Assembly: GCF_000025705.1 (NCBI RefSeq)
Contig: NC_013959.1
Coordinates: forward strand, 1,169,063-1,233,062
Length of the DNA: 64,000 nucleotides
Direction: 5' to 3'
Source of the DNA: Sideroxydans lithotrophicus ES-1
GTDB lineage: Bacteria; Pseudomonadota; Gammaproteobacteria; Burkholderiales; Gallionellaceae
Shown here: piece by piece, positions 36,417 through 44,060 of the stretch
Position numbering within the stretch: the first letter of the stretch is position 1
Layout: each line of letters starts with the position of its first letter
Translations under genes and position numbers: made by a program
The notes under the pieces: model-generated
Databases searched by the model: none
Seen by the model: the letters and a program-made list of their open reading frames with translations, nothing else
Told to the model about the DNA's origin: nothing

Positions 36417-37010
36417 ATGATTAGAAAAATCTCAGTGCTGGTCGTGTATGTTGCTGTGCTTTCAATATTCGCTGGCTGTGGATCAACAAAGCCCAAAGCA
36501 GAGTCTTGGGTACTTCCTAAAAAGGAAAAAGCCGATTCTGCGATGCTCATCGGGTATATCGGTTATCCCAATAACAAAAAGGAAAATCCGGAAAACAATA
36601 AGCTTTACCTGAGCGAAGTAAATTTCATGACCAAAGACAAAGCGGTTTACTTCGGAAATGGAGAGCCAAATATCGAATTGGATAACAACTATTTTGTTGT
36701 CCCCAATCTTAAGCCTGGCAAGTACTATCTGGTTAGTTTTCGAACGGGTGAGCTTTTTGATCAGCTACCGTTATATGACGAAAAATATGTAATAGAAGTA
36801 AAACCGGGGCAAATAAAATTCTTCGGGAGCTTCGACTTTCTTGAATACGATAGTAGCTTTCTGGGAGCCCATTCCTACAAATTTAGTATCAGGAAAACAG
36901 AGAAGCCCAGTGAATTGGAAATGTTCCAATGGCTAAACCGGGTTGGTGCAGGAAGCGGCTGGGAACCCGCTATCAAAAAACGAATCCACGAATTGGGTGC
37001 GCAGCCATAA
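36417..37010 (+). CDS. Predicted lipoprotein, unknown function
   Basis: 197 residues with lipobox SIFAGC (Cys near residue 21). The mature part has a beta-rich middle (NNYFVVPNLKPGKYYLVSFR, a pattern seen in carboxypeptidase-regulatory-like or SpaA-type beta-sandwich domains) and a Trp-containing C-terminal helix (ELEMFQWLNRV). Composition is Lys/Asn/Tyr rich, unlike the flanking chromosome. A GAGGG site precedes the ATG. No named family recognised. Confidence 0.72.
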   Translation: MIRKISVLVVYVAVLSIFAGCGSTKPKAESWVLPKKEKADSAMLIGYIGYPNNKKENPENNKLYLSEVNFMTKDKAVYFGNGEPNIELDNNYFVVPNLKPGKYYLVSFRTGELFDQLPLYDEKYVIEVKPGQIKFFGSFDFLEYDSSFLGAHSYKFSIRKTEKPSELEMFQWLNRVGAGSGWEPAIKKRIHELGAQP

Positions 37011-37014
37011 CTCG

Positions 37015-37105
37015 GAATTAAAGGGGGCGTGTGCGAATATTTTTTCAAACCGTTTTGCTCGGCTATACCTTCAATCTGAATTACTCCATCAATCCGCTTT
37101 CTCGT
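37015..37105 (+). repeat. Diverged partial copy B of the ATTAAAGGGG repeat
   Basis: GAATTAAAGGGGGCGTGTGC and the following CAAACCGTTTTGCTCGGCTA match the left half of copies A and C with several substitutions, then diverge after about 85 bases. It lies immediately downstream of the lipoprotein gene and 60 bases before copy C, giving a tandem arrangement. Confidence 0.82.
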
Positions 37106-37164
37106 TGATGCCGGATGGCGAGTATGTCCATCCGGTCTTGTTCTGGCAGGTAGCGATACAGCGT

Positions 37165-37325
37165 GATTAAAGGGGTCGTGTTCGAATATTTCCTTCAAAC
37201 CGTTTTGCTCGGTTATACCTTCAATCGGAATTCCGCCATCAACCCGCAATGATTCGCTTGCCAATCATTTATCCCCTGCTAGAATGACCGTATTCAGTCT
37301 TTATTCGGTGATCTATCATGCAAGA
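37165..37325 (+). repeat. Copy C of the 161-bp repeat, containing the phd-parE promoter
   Basis: Begins GATTAAAGGGGTCGTGTTCG and ends inside the antitoxin start (ATGCAAGA at 37318-37325). This is presumably the original location, since the toxin-antitoxin genes follow. Copy A is at 35163-35323. Confidence 0.9.
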
Positions 37326-37599
37326 ACAAATCATCAGCCTGACCGATTTTAAAGCCTCCGCCAGCCGTTTGTTGCAGGAGACGCGCGGGGGAGCCAATAT
37401 CATTTTGACGCAGAACGGTACGGCGAGTGCGGTGGTGCAGGACTACGCAACCTACCGCGCGCAGCAGGATGCATTTCTGATGTTGAAGCTGATGGTTCAG
37501 GGCGAGGCCGATGCACAGAAGAATCGCCTAACTCCGCAAGCCAAGGTATTTGATACCCTGCGCACGTCTTTGCTGAAGCAGCAAAAGCGACATGGCTGA
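37318..37599 (+). CDS. Phd/YefM-family antitoxin
   Basis: 93 residues. The N-terminal Phd/YefM DNA-binding fold is recognisable by ISLTDFKASASRLLQETRGG, ANIILTQNGTASAVVQDYATY; the C-terminal helical tail should wrap the toxin. Its stop overlaps the toxin start by 8 bases, the usual antitoxin-first order. It is probably autoregulatory on the promoter in the repeat just upstream. Confidence 0.9.
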   Translation: MQEQIISLTDFKASASRLLQETRGGANIILTQNGTASAVVQDYATYRAQQDAFLMLKLMVQGEADAQKNRLTPQAKVFDTLRTSLLKQQKRHG

Positions 37600-37924
37600 A
37601 ACAAAGTCGTATCAGGTGTTGTGGTCGCACACGGCACAGCAGGATTTGACGGAGATCATCGAGTACATTGCACAGGATAGTATTGAAGATGCGCTGGCGA
37701 TCCTGCAAAAGCTGGAAACCAAAGCCGCACTTCTGATTACTTTGCCCAATCGCGGTCGTGTCGTGCCTGAGTTATTGCATACCGGCATCTCGCAATACCG
37801 GGAGCTGATCAGTGCGCCTTGGCGCATCGTTTACCGGGTTGATAACAAGCAAGTCTTGATTATGGCGGTGCTGGATAGTCGGCGTGATTTGCAGACGGTG
37901 CTGCTCAACCGTCTCGCTCGCTAG
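37592..37924 (+). CDS. ParE/RelE-family toxin
   Basis: 110 residues of the RelE/ParE superfamily: YQVLWSHTAQQDLTEIIEYIAQ at the start, PNRGRVVPELLHTGISQYRE in the middle and the SAPWRIVYRVDNKQVLIMAVLDSRRDL core at the end. Targets of this superfamily are ribosome-bound mRNA (RelE) or gyrase (ParE); sequence alone does not decide. It overlaps the antitoxin gene by 8 bases. Confidence 0.9.
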   Translation: MAETKSYQVLWSHTAQQDLTEIIEYIAQDSIEDALAILQKLETKAALLITLPNRGRVVPELLHTGISQYRELISAPWRIVYRVDNKQVLIMAVLDSRRDLQTVLLNRLAR

Positions 37925-37952
37925 CAGAGCCTGTTAAATCGCGAGAACAATC

Positions 37953-38008
37953 AGGGACGGACCACGGTTTCAGAAACACTAGTGCGAAAATCGTAGTCGT
38001 GTCCCCAC
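37953..38008. repeat. Imperfect inverted repeat GGGACGGACCACGG/CGTAGTCGTGTCCCC
   Basis: AGGGACGGACCACGGTTTC pairs imperfectly with GAAAATCGTAGTCGTGTCCC about 18 bases later. A partial relative (TCGGGGACAGGCCACAGTTC) lies at 42135-42154. It is palindromic-repeat debris at the right edge of the islet. Confidence 0.65.
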
Positions 38009-38138
38009 GATGTTCAGGACCGCAGTAATACCGATTGGAAAAGGGTTGAAGTCAGGTCTGCAAAGGTACACAGTGTCATGCCTGTGGTTGGCTTGGGCGA
38101 TTCCTTTCAATCTGATTCACTTCAACTGGAGGTCCATC

Positions 38139-38525
38139 ATGTTCTCTCCTGTCACTATCCCTTTCGGGGCAAAGATGCTATTCAATACGGCTACGATCAA
38201 ACCCGGCGTGCCTTTCGAAGATGTCGAAGTGGCGCTGGCCGAGATGTGCAATGTGGTGAAAGACACTTACGGCGGCGACAAGGGGGGCTTCGTTGCCGGT
38301 CAGGTCTATGAGTTCTCCGGTTTCGTTTCGGACGAAGGTTCGTTGAGCGATTCGAGATCGGCGGAAAAGCATATTGCGATCGTGACCTACTGGAAGTCTT
38401 TCGAGCAGCATGAGCGGTCGCACGCGGACAAGGCATTCAAGGATAAATTCGCGGCCTTGGCCAAGCTGTGTGTCGAGAGCAAGGAATTGGGTTACGACAT
38501 GCTCTGGCAGGGGGCGCTGGAATAG
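38139..38525 (+). CDS. Small protein resembling dimeric alpha-beta barrel monooxygenases
   Basis: About 128 residues. The HIAIVTYWKSFEQHERSHAD segment with following AFKDKFAALAKLC resembles antibiotic-biosynthesis-monooxygenase-like (dimeric alpha-beta barrel) proteins, but the match is by eye and weak. The ATG at 38139 has a strong ACTGGAGGT site; the frame remains open upstream to 38010 without support. GC-rich codon use marks the return to chromosomal background after the islet. Confidence 0.65.
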   Translation: MFSPVTIPFGAKMLFNTATIKPGVPFEDVEVALAEMCNVVKDTYGGDKGGFVAGQVYEFSGFVSDEGSLSDSRSAEKHIAIVTYWKSFEQHERSHADKAFKDKFAALAKLCVESKELGYDMLWQGALE

Positions 38526-38547
38526 GTGATCGAAGTTCCGGGCTCCA

Positions 38548-39207
38548 TCAATCCTCTGCTTGTGTATTCAACAGCACCCTGGCTTCCTCCGCCGTAAGGG
38601 ACTTCCATGGCAGCGGTATCAGGCCGGGAACGCGCGCCATATAGCGGCGGTAAGTATCGCCGTGATAGGTCAACAGTTTCTGCTCTTCCAGGCGCGATCC
38701 GATGACGAAATACAGCGTGATGAACACGCTGGATAGCAGCGTCGTCGCGTTCATGTCGCGCGTCCACACCAGCACCAGGCCGAAGAAATACCAGGGGTGG
38801 CGCACGTGGCGGTGGAACGGGGAGAGATGGAAGTGTTCCTGATCCTCGACCTTGCGGAGGTGGAGCCGCAACTGGCGCAGGCCGAGGAATTCCTGCATGT
38901 CGTAGCTTTTGAGACTCAGCCAGAAGCCGAACAGTGCTGCCAGCGCCAGCCCGTTTGCCAGCCACGCGGTGGCACCTTGCCAGTGCCACAACAGCGGCCC
39001 CGGATCTCGATAGGTGAGCCACAGGATCGGCAGGATCAGCAGCGATGCCAGGAGGTTGAACGTCAACCGGTAATACGGCATCAGCTTGGGCCAGGCTGCG
39101 GCAACCTTGCGCTTCACCGTCAGCGATGCCAATGCGGAGTGCAGGGCGAAGTAGCCTATCCAGCAGATTGCCAGCAATACGACGTTTTGCCAGGCGGATT
39201 CAGTCAT
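38548..39207 (-). CDS. Isoprenylcysteine methyltransferase-like membrane protein
   Basis: A 219-residue integral membrane protein with about five segments and the ICMT/PEMT-type SAM-binding signature RHPWYFFGLVLVWTRD, followed by EEQKLLTYHGDTYRRY. The bacterial members methylate lipids or small molecules; the substrate is unknown. It converges on the 38139 gene, stops 22 bases apart. Confidence 0.8.
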   Translation of the reverse strand: MTESAWQNVVLLAICWIGYFALHSALASLTVKRKVAAAWPKLMPYYRLTFNLLASLLILPILWLTYRDPGPLLWHWQGATAWLANGLALAALFGFWLSLKSYDMQEFLGLRQLRLHLRKVEDQEHFHLSPFHRHVRHPWYFFGLVLVWTRDMNATTLLSSVFITLYFVIGSRLEEQKLLTYHGDTYRRYMARVPGLIPLPWKSLTAEEARVLLNTQAED

Positions 39208-39328
39208 GCGATATCACGGCCTTTCTTTCAAAGGTTTTGTCTACGTTCTGCCAAAAGCGATCCAGTTTCAGGCCGGACCGAATGGTTGTTTCGATCTGCC
39301 GCAGGGTTTTGTGAATGATACAGACGGG

Positions 39329-39373
39329 TTCGGGAAGATGGTGAAGTCGTTATTGAAGGATGGGCGCAAGTGA
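39329..39373 (+). pseudogene. Possible rsgA 3'-end scrap
   Basis: A short open stretch reading FGKMVKSLLKDGRK then stop. This resembles the rsgA C-terminus in this window (FGKYVKSVLKGQQK). At 14 residues it could be chance, but a longer similar remnant lies at 40200-40349. The surrounding 39208-39568 space has no other gene, only this scrap and the terminator below. Confidence 0.3.
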
Positions 39374-39441
39374 ACCCTTGAATACTGCTGCGGGATCGCC
39401 ACGCGTAGCGACGGCGGACACTGTCGATGCGTGATAAAAAT

Positions 39442-39477
39442 AAAAGCGGTTTGAGAGAGAGCCCTCAAGCCGCTTTT
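39442..39477 (-). terminator. Hairpin terminator, mainly for the haemoglobin gene
   Basis: A 14-base stem AAAAGCGGTTTGAG/CTCAAGCCGCTTTT with an 8-base loop and one G-T pair. On the minus strand it is followed by a T-rich tract, 91 bases past the haemoglobin stop. The stem also ends in T's on the plus strand. Confidence 0.75.
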
Positions 39478-39568
39478 GAATTGCAACCTCTGCCCGCACG
39501 CCTGTTTTCTATTTAATGAACAGGTCCCCCTTGACCGAGGTTGCTGCACGCCGGAATACCGGCGCTTG

Positions 39569-40033
39569 TTATTTTCCCAGCACGTCCTTGCGTGTGCTTT
39601 CGGCGATCGCGGCGCATTGCGTGATCAGGTGGCCGGGCACTTTCAGTTCCATGAGCGTAGCGCCCAGGTTCTCCATCACTGCGTTGAAATGGGAATCGTT
39701 CAGGCCCTGCTTGACCAGGTGCGCATGGCCGCGGCGCATGTCTTCCCCGGTGTAGTTGTGCGGGCCGCCGAATGCCATGGTCAGGAACGCCTTTTGTTTG
39801 GCTGCTTGCCGTTCCATGTCGACGCCTTCGAAGAAATGGCTGATACGCGCATCTTTCAGGACCTTGCGGTAGAAGATGTCGACTGCAGCATTGACCGCTG
39901 CTTCGCCGCCGAGTTGCTGATAGATGGATTGCTTGGCTGCGGGGGTTGGCTCTGGTTTACCGCTCGCCAGAATCATCAATGCCAAAATAATGAATGGTGA
40001 AAATACAAATAGCAGCACCCCGAAGTTTTCCAT
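39569..40033 (-). CDS. Membrane-anchored truncated haemoglobin (group I-like)
   Basis: About 154 residues. An N-terminal membrane helix (about 4-23, VLLFVFSPFIILALMILASG) precedes a truncated-globin domain: SIYQQLGGEAAVNAAVDIFYRKVL, FGGPHNYTGEDMRRGHAHLV with the proximal His, and a VMENLGATLMELKVPG helix. Group I trHbs bind O2 or NO; the anchor is unusual and would place it at the inner membrane. The start at 40033 is chosen because GGGGAG lies 8 bases upstream; an ATG at 40048 has no ribosome site. Confidence 0.9.
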   Translation of the reverse strand: MENFGVLLFVFSPFIILALMILASGKPEPTPAAKQSIYQQLGGEAAVNAAVDIFYRKVLKDARISHFFEGVDMERQAAKQKAFLTMAFGGPHNYTGEDMRRGHAHLVKQGLNDSHFNAVMENLGATLMELKVPGHLITQCAAIAESTRKDVLGK

Positions 40034-40199
40034 ACCAATACTCCCCATAGATTTAGTTTAATTTGATTCGCCGTTGACTGTTTTTTTACAACGGCAGGGG
40101 AATACTAAATTAATTCCTGCTCATAACATATATCAAAAATACATTATTTAACGGAATTTTGACAAGTAGGCGATAGAGTTACTCGGCATTACGAACTGA

Positions 40200-40349
40200 A
40201 AGAACTGGCAGGCTTCGGCACATCGCCAGAGTCGCCTGAGACTCCAGGCCGAAGCGGAATTCGACGAGATGCCTTGGCTGGACAAGCGCAAGCAGGGCGG
40301 GACGTTCGGGAAGAGGTTGAAGTCGGCGCTGAAACGGAAACAAGGTTGA
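40200..40349 (+). pseudogene. Remnant of an rsgA-like 3' end
   Basis: Between two in-frame stops, 49 codons translate to RLRLQAEAEFDEMPWLDKRK and GGTFGKRLKSALKRKQG. These align with the C-terminus of the intact RsgA downstream (LKLKAESDFNEMSYVDKRKK, KAFGKYVKSVLKGQQK). There is no start codon context or GTPase part. It is therefore a truncated paralogue lying directly upstream of rsgA; different enough not to be a recent duplicate. Confidence 0.65.
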
Positions 40350-40385
40350 GATAATCTGGCATCAGGCCCACCATGGCGGCATGAC

Positions 40386-40417
40386 CAAAGGCGCAGCATC
40401 GCATTGGTTTTTTTCAT
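40386..40417 (+). repeat. AAAGGCGCAGCATCGCATTG repeat upstream of rsgA
   Basis: CAAAGGCGCAGCATCGCATT followed by GGTTTTTTTC. It matches the element at 34303 (AAAGGGGCAGCATCGCAATA-GTTTTC) at most positions. Confidence 0.6.
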
Positions 40418-40468
40418 ATCGCCCGCGAAGGCGATGTTCTTTTCTGTCTTGGAAGGCACAGGCTCACC

Positions 40469-41527
40469 ATGGAACTGACCGGACTTGGTTTGGATAGCCA
40501 GTTGCAGGAACAGGCAAGCAAGCGGTGTAAATCGGGCCTGCGCCTGGCCCGGGTGACTGCGGTCGATCGCGGGCGCTATGTCGTCCGGGATGAGCAGGGC
40601 GAGGTGCCTGCCGAGCTGACGGGCAAATTCCTTCACACCGCGGCATCTTCGGTGGATATGCCCTGTGTCGGCGATTGGGTGTATGTGCAGTATCGCGATG
40701 CGGATATGCATGCGAGCATCCATGATGTGGTGCCCAGAAGGTCTTTCCTGCGGCGCAAGTCTCCCGGCAAGAACATCGATTTCCAGATGATCGCGGCGAA
40801 CATCGATGTGGCGTTCATCGTGCAGTCGTGCCATTTCGATTTCAATGTGCGCAGGCTGGAGCGCTATCTGGTGATGGTGAACGAGGGGCACATCGAGCCG
40901 GTGCTGCTGCTGACCAAGACGGACCTGGTGAGCGCGGTGGAGCTGGAGCGCATGCTCGAGCATATCCGCACGGCGGGCATCACGGCCCGGATCATCGCGC
41001 TCAGCAACGTGACGGGCGAGGGCGTGGAGCAGGTGAAGCAGCTCATGCGGCCGGGCAAGACCTATTGTCTGCTCGGCTCTTCCGGCGTGGGCAAGACGAC
41101 GCTGATCAATCAGCTGCTGGGCCGTGACGCGCTGGAGACCGGTGCTGTCAGCGGCACGGGCGAGGGCAGGCACACCACCACGCGCCGCCATCTGGTCATG
41201 CTCGACAATGGCGCGTTGCTGATCGACATGCCGGGCATGCGCGAGCTGGGTATCCTGAGCGCGGGCGAAGGGCTGGATGACAGCTTCGCCGATATCAAGG
41301 CGCTTGTCTCACAATGCCGCTTCGCCGATTGCCGCCACACCAACGAGCCGGGCTGCGCGATCCGCAAGGCCATCGAAAGCGGCGAGCTGAACGCGGAGCA
41401 TTACCAGAGCTACCTGAAGCTCAAGGCCGAGTCCGATTTCAACGAGATGTCGTATGTGGACAAGCGCAAGAAGGACAAGGCGTTCGGCAAGTACGTCAAA
41501 TCAGTGTTAAAAGGACAGCAGAAGTGA
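40469..41527 (+). CDS. rsgA: Ribosome small-subunit-dependent GTPase A
   Basis: A 352-residue circularly permuted GTPase that assists late 30S maturation. An N-terminal OB-fold (about 20-105) is followed by G4 LLTKTDL, G1 GSSGVGKTT (about 207) and G3 DMPGM (the usual T is M), then a Zn knuckle CRFADCRHTNEPGC (about 284-297) and a C-terminal helical tail. It is preceded by a fragment of a related 3' end, suggesting past duplication or recombination here. Confidence 0.94.
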   Translation: MELTGLGLDSQLQEQASKRCKSGLRLARVTAVDRGRYVVRDEQGEVPAELTGKFLHTAASSVDMPCVGDWVYVQYRDADMHASIHDVVPRRSFLRRKSPGKNIDFQMIAANIDVAFIVQSCHFDFNVRRLERYLVMVNEGHIEPVLLLTKTDLVSAVELERMLEHIRTAGITARIIALSNVTGEGVEQVKQLMRPGKTYCLLGSSGVGKTTLINQLLGRDALETGAVSGTGEGRHTTTRRHLVMLDNGALLIDMPGMRELGILSAGEGLDDSFADIKALVSQCRFADCRHTNEPGCAIRKAIESGELNAEHYQSYLKLKAESDFNEMSYVDKRKKDKAFGKYVKSVLKGQQK

Positions 41528-41633
41528 GCCGAGTGATAGCGCTAAAGGGGGATATGCAACAGGTGTTGGTTGACTGATACTGCCGCGCCACAGAATTTTT
41601 TCATTCACCAAAAACAATAAAGGGGAGAAGTTA

Positions 41634-42119
41634 ATGAGCGACATTGCAGACTACAAACAGGTTCGCAACTCGACGGTGGGCACGGAGCTCACGGAAGACG
41701 AAGCCAGGCTGCTGGCTGAGAAGCTGGGTGTGCGCCATCTGAAGAACGGCGAAATGCTGGTGAAGGAAGGCGAGGCCGATCGGACCTTGTTCATTCTTGC
41801 TTCGGGCAAGCTCGCCGTCACCAGCAAGGATGCGGGGGGCGTCAACAAGCAGGTCTACATCATGAAAGAGGGCGAATGCGCCGGCACCCGCGCCTTCGTG
41901 GAGCAGTCGCCGCGCAAGGCCACGCTGCAAGCCATGGGGGATGCCACGGTCTTCACGCTGGACCCTGCCAATTTTGAATCATGCCTGGACAAGAATCCGC
42001 GCCTGGCCTTCAAGGTGATGCGCGCGCTGTTCCGCGTCACCCATGCCAACCTTGCCCGCATGAATCAGGAAAGCGCGGAGCTGACCAATTACATCTCCAA
42101 GACGCAGGGCAGATACTGA
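41634..42119 (+). CDS. Cyclic-nucleotide-binding domain protein without HTH
   Basis: 161 residues with a single Crp-type beta-roll: EMLVKEGEADRTLFILASGKLAV, MKEGECAGTRAFVEQSPRKATLQAMG (a phosphate-cassette-like segment) and the hinge helix LAFKVMRALFRVTHANLAR. There is no helix-turn-helix, so it is a stand-alone sensor or partner protein. A strong GGGGAGAAG site precedes the ATG. Ligand unknown; cassette residues differ from E. coli CRP. Confidence 0.85.
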   Translation: MSDIADYKQVRNSTVGTELTEDEARLLAEKLGVRHLKNGEMLVKEGEADRTLFILASGKLAVTSKDAGGVNKQVYIMKEGECAGTRAFVEQSPRKATLQAMGDATVFTLDPANFESCLDKNPRLAFKVMRALFRVTHANLARMNQESAELTNYISKTQGRY

Positions 42120-42132
42120 TAAAACGGGAAGT

Positions 42133-42158
42133 GATCGGGGACAGGCCACAGTTCCCGA
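42133..42158. repeat. Partial GGGGACAGGCCACAG repeat
   Basis: TGATCGGGGACAGGCCACAG resembles the left arm of the inverted repeat at 37953-38008. Only one arm is present. Confidence 0.4.
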
Positions 42159-42204
42159 AAGGCAGCTAATCGCATCAAGGCGCAATCATTAAGGAGAGGC
42201 TTGC

Positions 42205-42819
42205 ATGAAATCATTCCTCCGCGAGAATCCCACCATCGCTTTCGGGCTGGGCTTGCCGCTGCTGCTCGTTGTCGTGTTCCTGCTGGTGTCGGGGATACCT
42301 GCGCTGCTGGTCGATCCGCCGAAATACGATGTGCTCTACGCGACGGAATACAACAACTACAACAATTACCAGAACGGTGTGCAGATCTCCGTCGTGGATC
42401 ATAAGGTGCAAGTCGTCTACCTGGGCAGTGCGATGGGTTACCAGAAGCCGCGTCTGTGGCGATACAGCCCGAAGACCGGCGGGGTGCAGGAGATCCCCAT
42501 CATGCTGCCGCCCGGCCTGGTGCCGCTCGGGCAAAGGCCTGTTACGCCCGCCGATACGGCAAAGATCACGCCGATCGAAGTTCCCGATCTGGTCGGGCTG
42601 ACGGTCGATTCGTCCAGCGTCGCGCCGGACGGTTACGAATTCAGCGCGGGGACGAACGGCTATTCGGGCGACGTATTCACCGGCCTGTTCTATTCCGGGC
42701 GCTACCGCAACGAGGCGGTGCTGACGAAGAAAGGGCGCAGCATCCGCCTGCCGAATGCAGGCAACAATCTGTATTACGCCAACAACACGCACTTCGTCGG
42801 CTGGGTCGTGGCGCCATGA
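42205..42819 (+). CDS. Membrane-anchored protein, unknown function
   Basis: 204 residues: one N-terminal membrane helix (about 11-37) then an extracytoplasmic region with Tyr/Asn-rich strands (YATEYNNYNNYQNG, YSGDVFTGLFYSGRYRN). No family recognised. A good AAGGAGAGG site precedes it. Its stop codon overlaps the start of the next gene (ATGA), so the two are translationally coupled and probably act together. Confidence 0.75.
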   Translation: MKSFLRENPTIAFGLGLPLLLVVVFLLVSGIPALLVDPPKYDVLYATEYNNYNNYQNGVQISVVDHKVQVVYLGSAMGYQKPRLWRYSPKTGGVQEIPIMLPPGLVPLGQRPVTPADTAKITPIEVPDLVGLTVDSSSVAPDGYEFSAGTNGYSGDVFTGLFYSGRYRNEAVLTKKGRSIRLPNAGNNLYYANNTHFVGWVVAP

Positions 42820-44009
42820 TCTGGCTGTTGCTGCTGATCGTCATCGTCGTGCTGCTCGGCGGCGGCATGTGGGGCTGGCCGCTGCTGGCCGGGCTCCTGG
42901 GCGCGTCCAGCGTGACGGACAAGGCCAGCGCGCTGGAGAGCATCGCGCAGCTGATGCGCAACTACGACATCACGCCTGCCGAAGTCGACGCCGCCTTGCG
43001 TGTGCCTGCCGCGGCCCGGCCTGTGGCTGCCAAACGCAGCAGGGGCGATGTCGCCAAGACGCTGTTCATCTATCTGGGGGCGATCTTCATCCTCGCCGGC
43101 GTCGGCACTTATATCGGCACGTTCTGGCAGAGCATGGGCAGTGCGATGCGGGTCTTCACGACGCTGGGCGTGGGCTACATCCTGCTCATCGTGCTGGTTT
43201 CCGCGCTGCATGAGGACAAATATCCGCGGCTGATCCTGCCGCTTGCGCTCGCTTCCGTGTTCACGATGACGGGTGGCTGGTTCGTGCTGATCCACGAGGT
43301 ATATCCGCACGGCGACAACTGGCGTGCTGCTGCGCTGTTCGTGTTCGGCGTGATGGCCGTGCACCAGGGGGCGTTGCTCGGCAAATACCGGCTCACGGTG
43401 CTGGCGTTCACGACACTGTTCTTTGTGTACGGGTTCATGCAGGTGGGTCTGGATATGCTCGGCGTGCCGTTCGCCTACATCGCCATCGTGCTGGGCGCCT
43501 CGTTGTTCCTGGTGGCCACCGCACTGGAAAAGATGCCGCAGCGCTTGCTCGCGGAGCCCGCTTTGCTGATCGGCACCATCTGGCTGAACAGCGGCTTGTT
43601 CGACCGCATCGCGGTCGCCACTTCCGCCGACTGGGCGGGGGTGATCACCGGCGTGTGCGTGATGTCAGCAGCCTTTGGCCTGCACAAGGCGGGGCGCTAT
43701 CCGCGCCTGACCGGACTCGGCTATTTCATCGGCTCGATCATGGCCTACAGCGGGTTGTTCGATCTCGTGCACAACACGTCATTCGAACTCGTCTATCTCG
43801 CGCTGAGTGCGGCCATGCTCTATGCCTGCGTGGTGCTGCAAAGCCGGGCGCTGTTGTTCACCACGGTCATCGCCATGCTCGGCTTCATCGGCTATTTCAC
43901 CGCCAAGCATTTCGCCAATTCCCTGGGCTGGCCCATCACGCTCGTGCTCATGGGCGTCGCTTTCCTGGGCGTCGGCACGATCGCGATCAAGGTGAGGCGG
44001 CAGCTCTAG
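42816..44009 (+). CDS. DUF2157-like polytopic membrane protein
   Basis: About 397 residues with roughly eleven hydrophobic segments. The cytoplasmic segment between the first and second contains LESIAQLMRNYDITPAEVDAAL, and the next membrane stretch begins TLFIYLGAIFILAGVGTYIG, as in DUF2157-type proteins. The start at 42816 is set by the ATGA overlap with the preceding gene; the open frame upstream is antisense-free coding of that gene in another frame. Function unknown. Confidence 0.78.
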   Translation: MIWLLLLIVIVVLLGGGMWGWPLLAGLLGASSVTDKASALESIAQLMRNYDITPAEVDAALRVPAAARPVAAKRSRGDVAKTLFIYLGAIFILAGVGTYIGTFWQSMGSAMRVFTTLGVGYILLIVLVSALHEDKYPRLILPLALASVFTMTGGWFVLIHEVYPHGDNWRAAALFVFGVMAVHQGALLGKYRLTVLAFTTLFFVYGFMQVGLDMLGVPFAYIAIVLGASLFLVATALEKMPQRLLAEPALLIGTIWLNSGLFDRIAVATSADWAGVITGVCVMSAAFGLHKAGRYPRLTGLGYFIGSIMAYSGLFDLVHNTSFELVYLALSAAMLYACVVLQSRALLFTTVIAMLGFIGYFTAKHFANSLGWPITLVLMGVAFLGVGTIAIKVRRQL

Positions 44010-44060
44010 GCCGGTTCAGATGGCACGCGCAATTGGCAGATCAGGTCTGGACAATTACGG

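Noticed and set aside
36943-37170. A 75-codon open frame between the lipoprotein and the toxin-antitoxin genes
   Set aside because: It overlaps the lipoprotein gene end and reads through repeat copy B in another frame; no ribosome site.
30981-38010. Integron-type gene cassette array
   Set aside because: Genes are single and separated by repeats, but no intI gene was seen and the spacers lack convincing paired GTTRRRY/RYYYAAC attC ends.
40049-40150. Possible FNR-type box upstream of the haemoglobin gene (TTGATATATGTTAT on the minus strand)
   Set aside because: Only one half-site fits; the second half does not match ATCAA.
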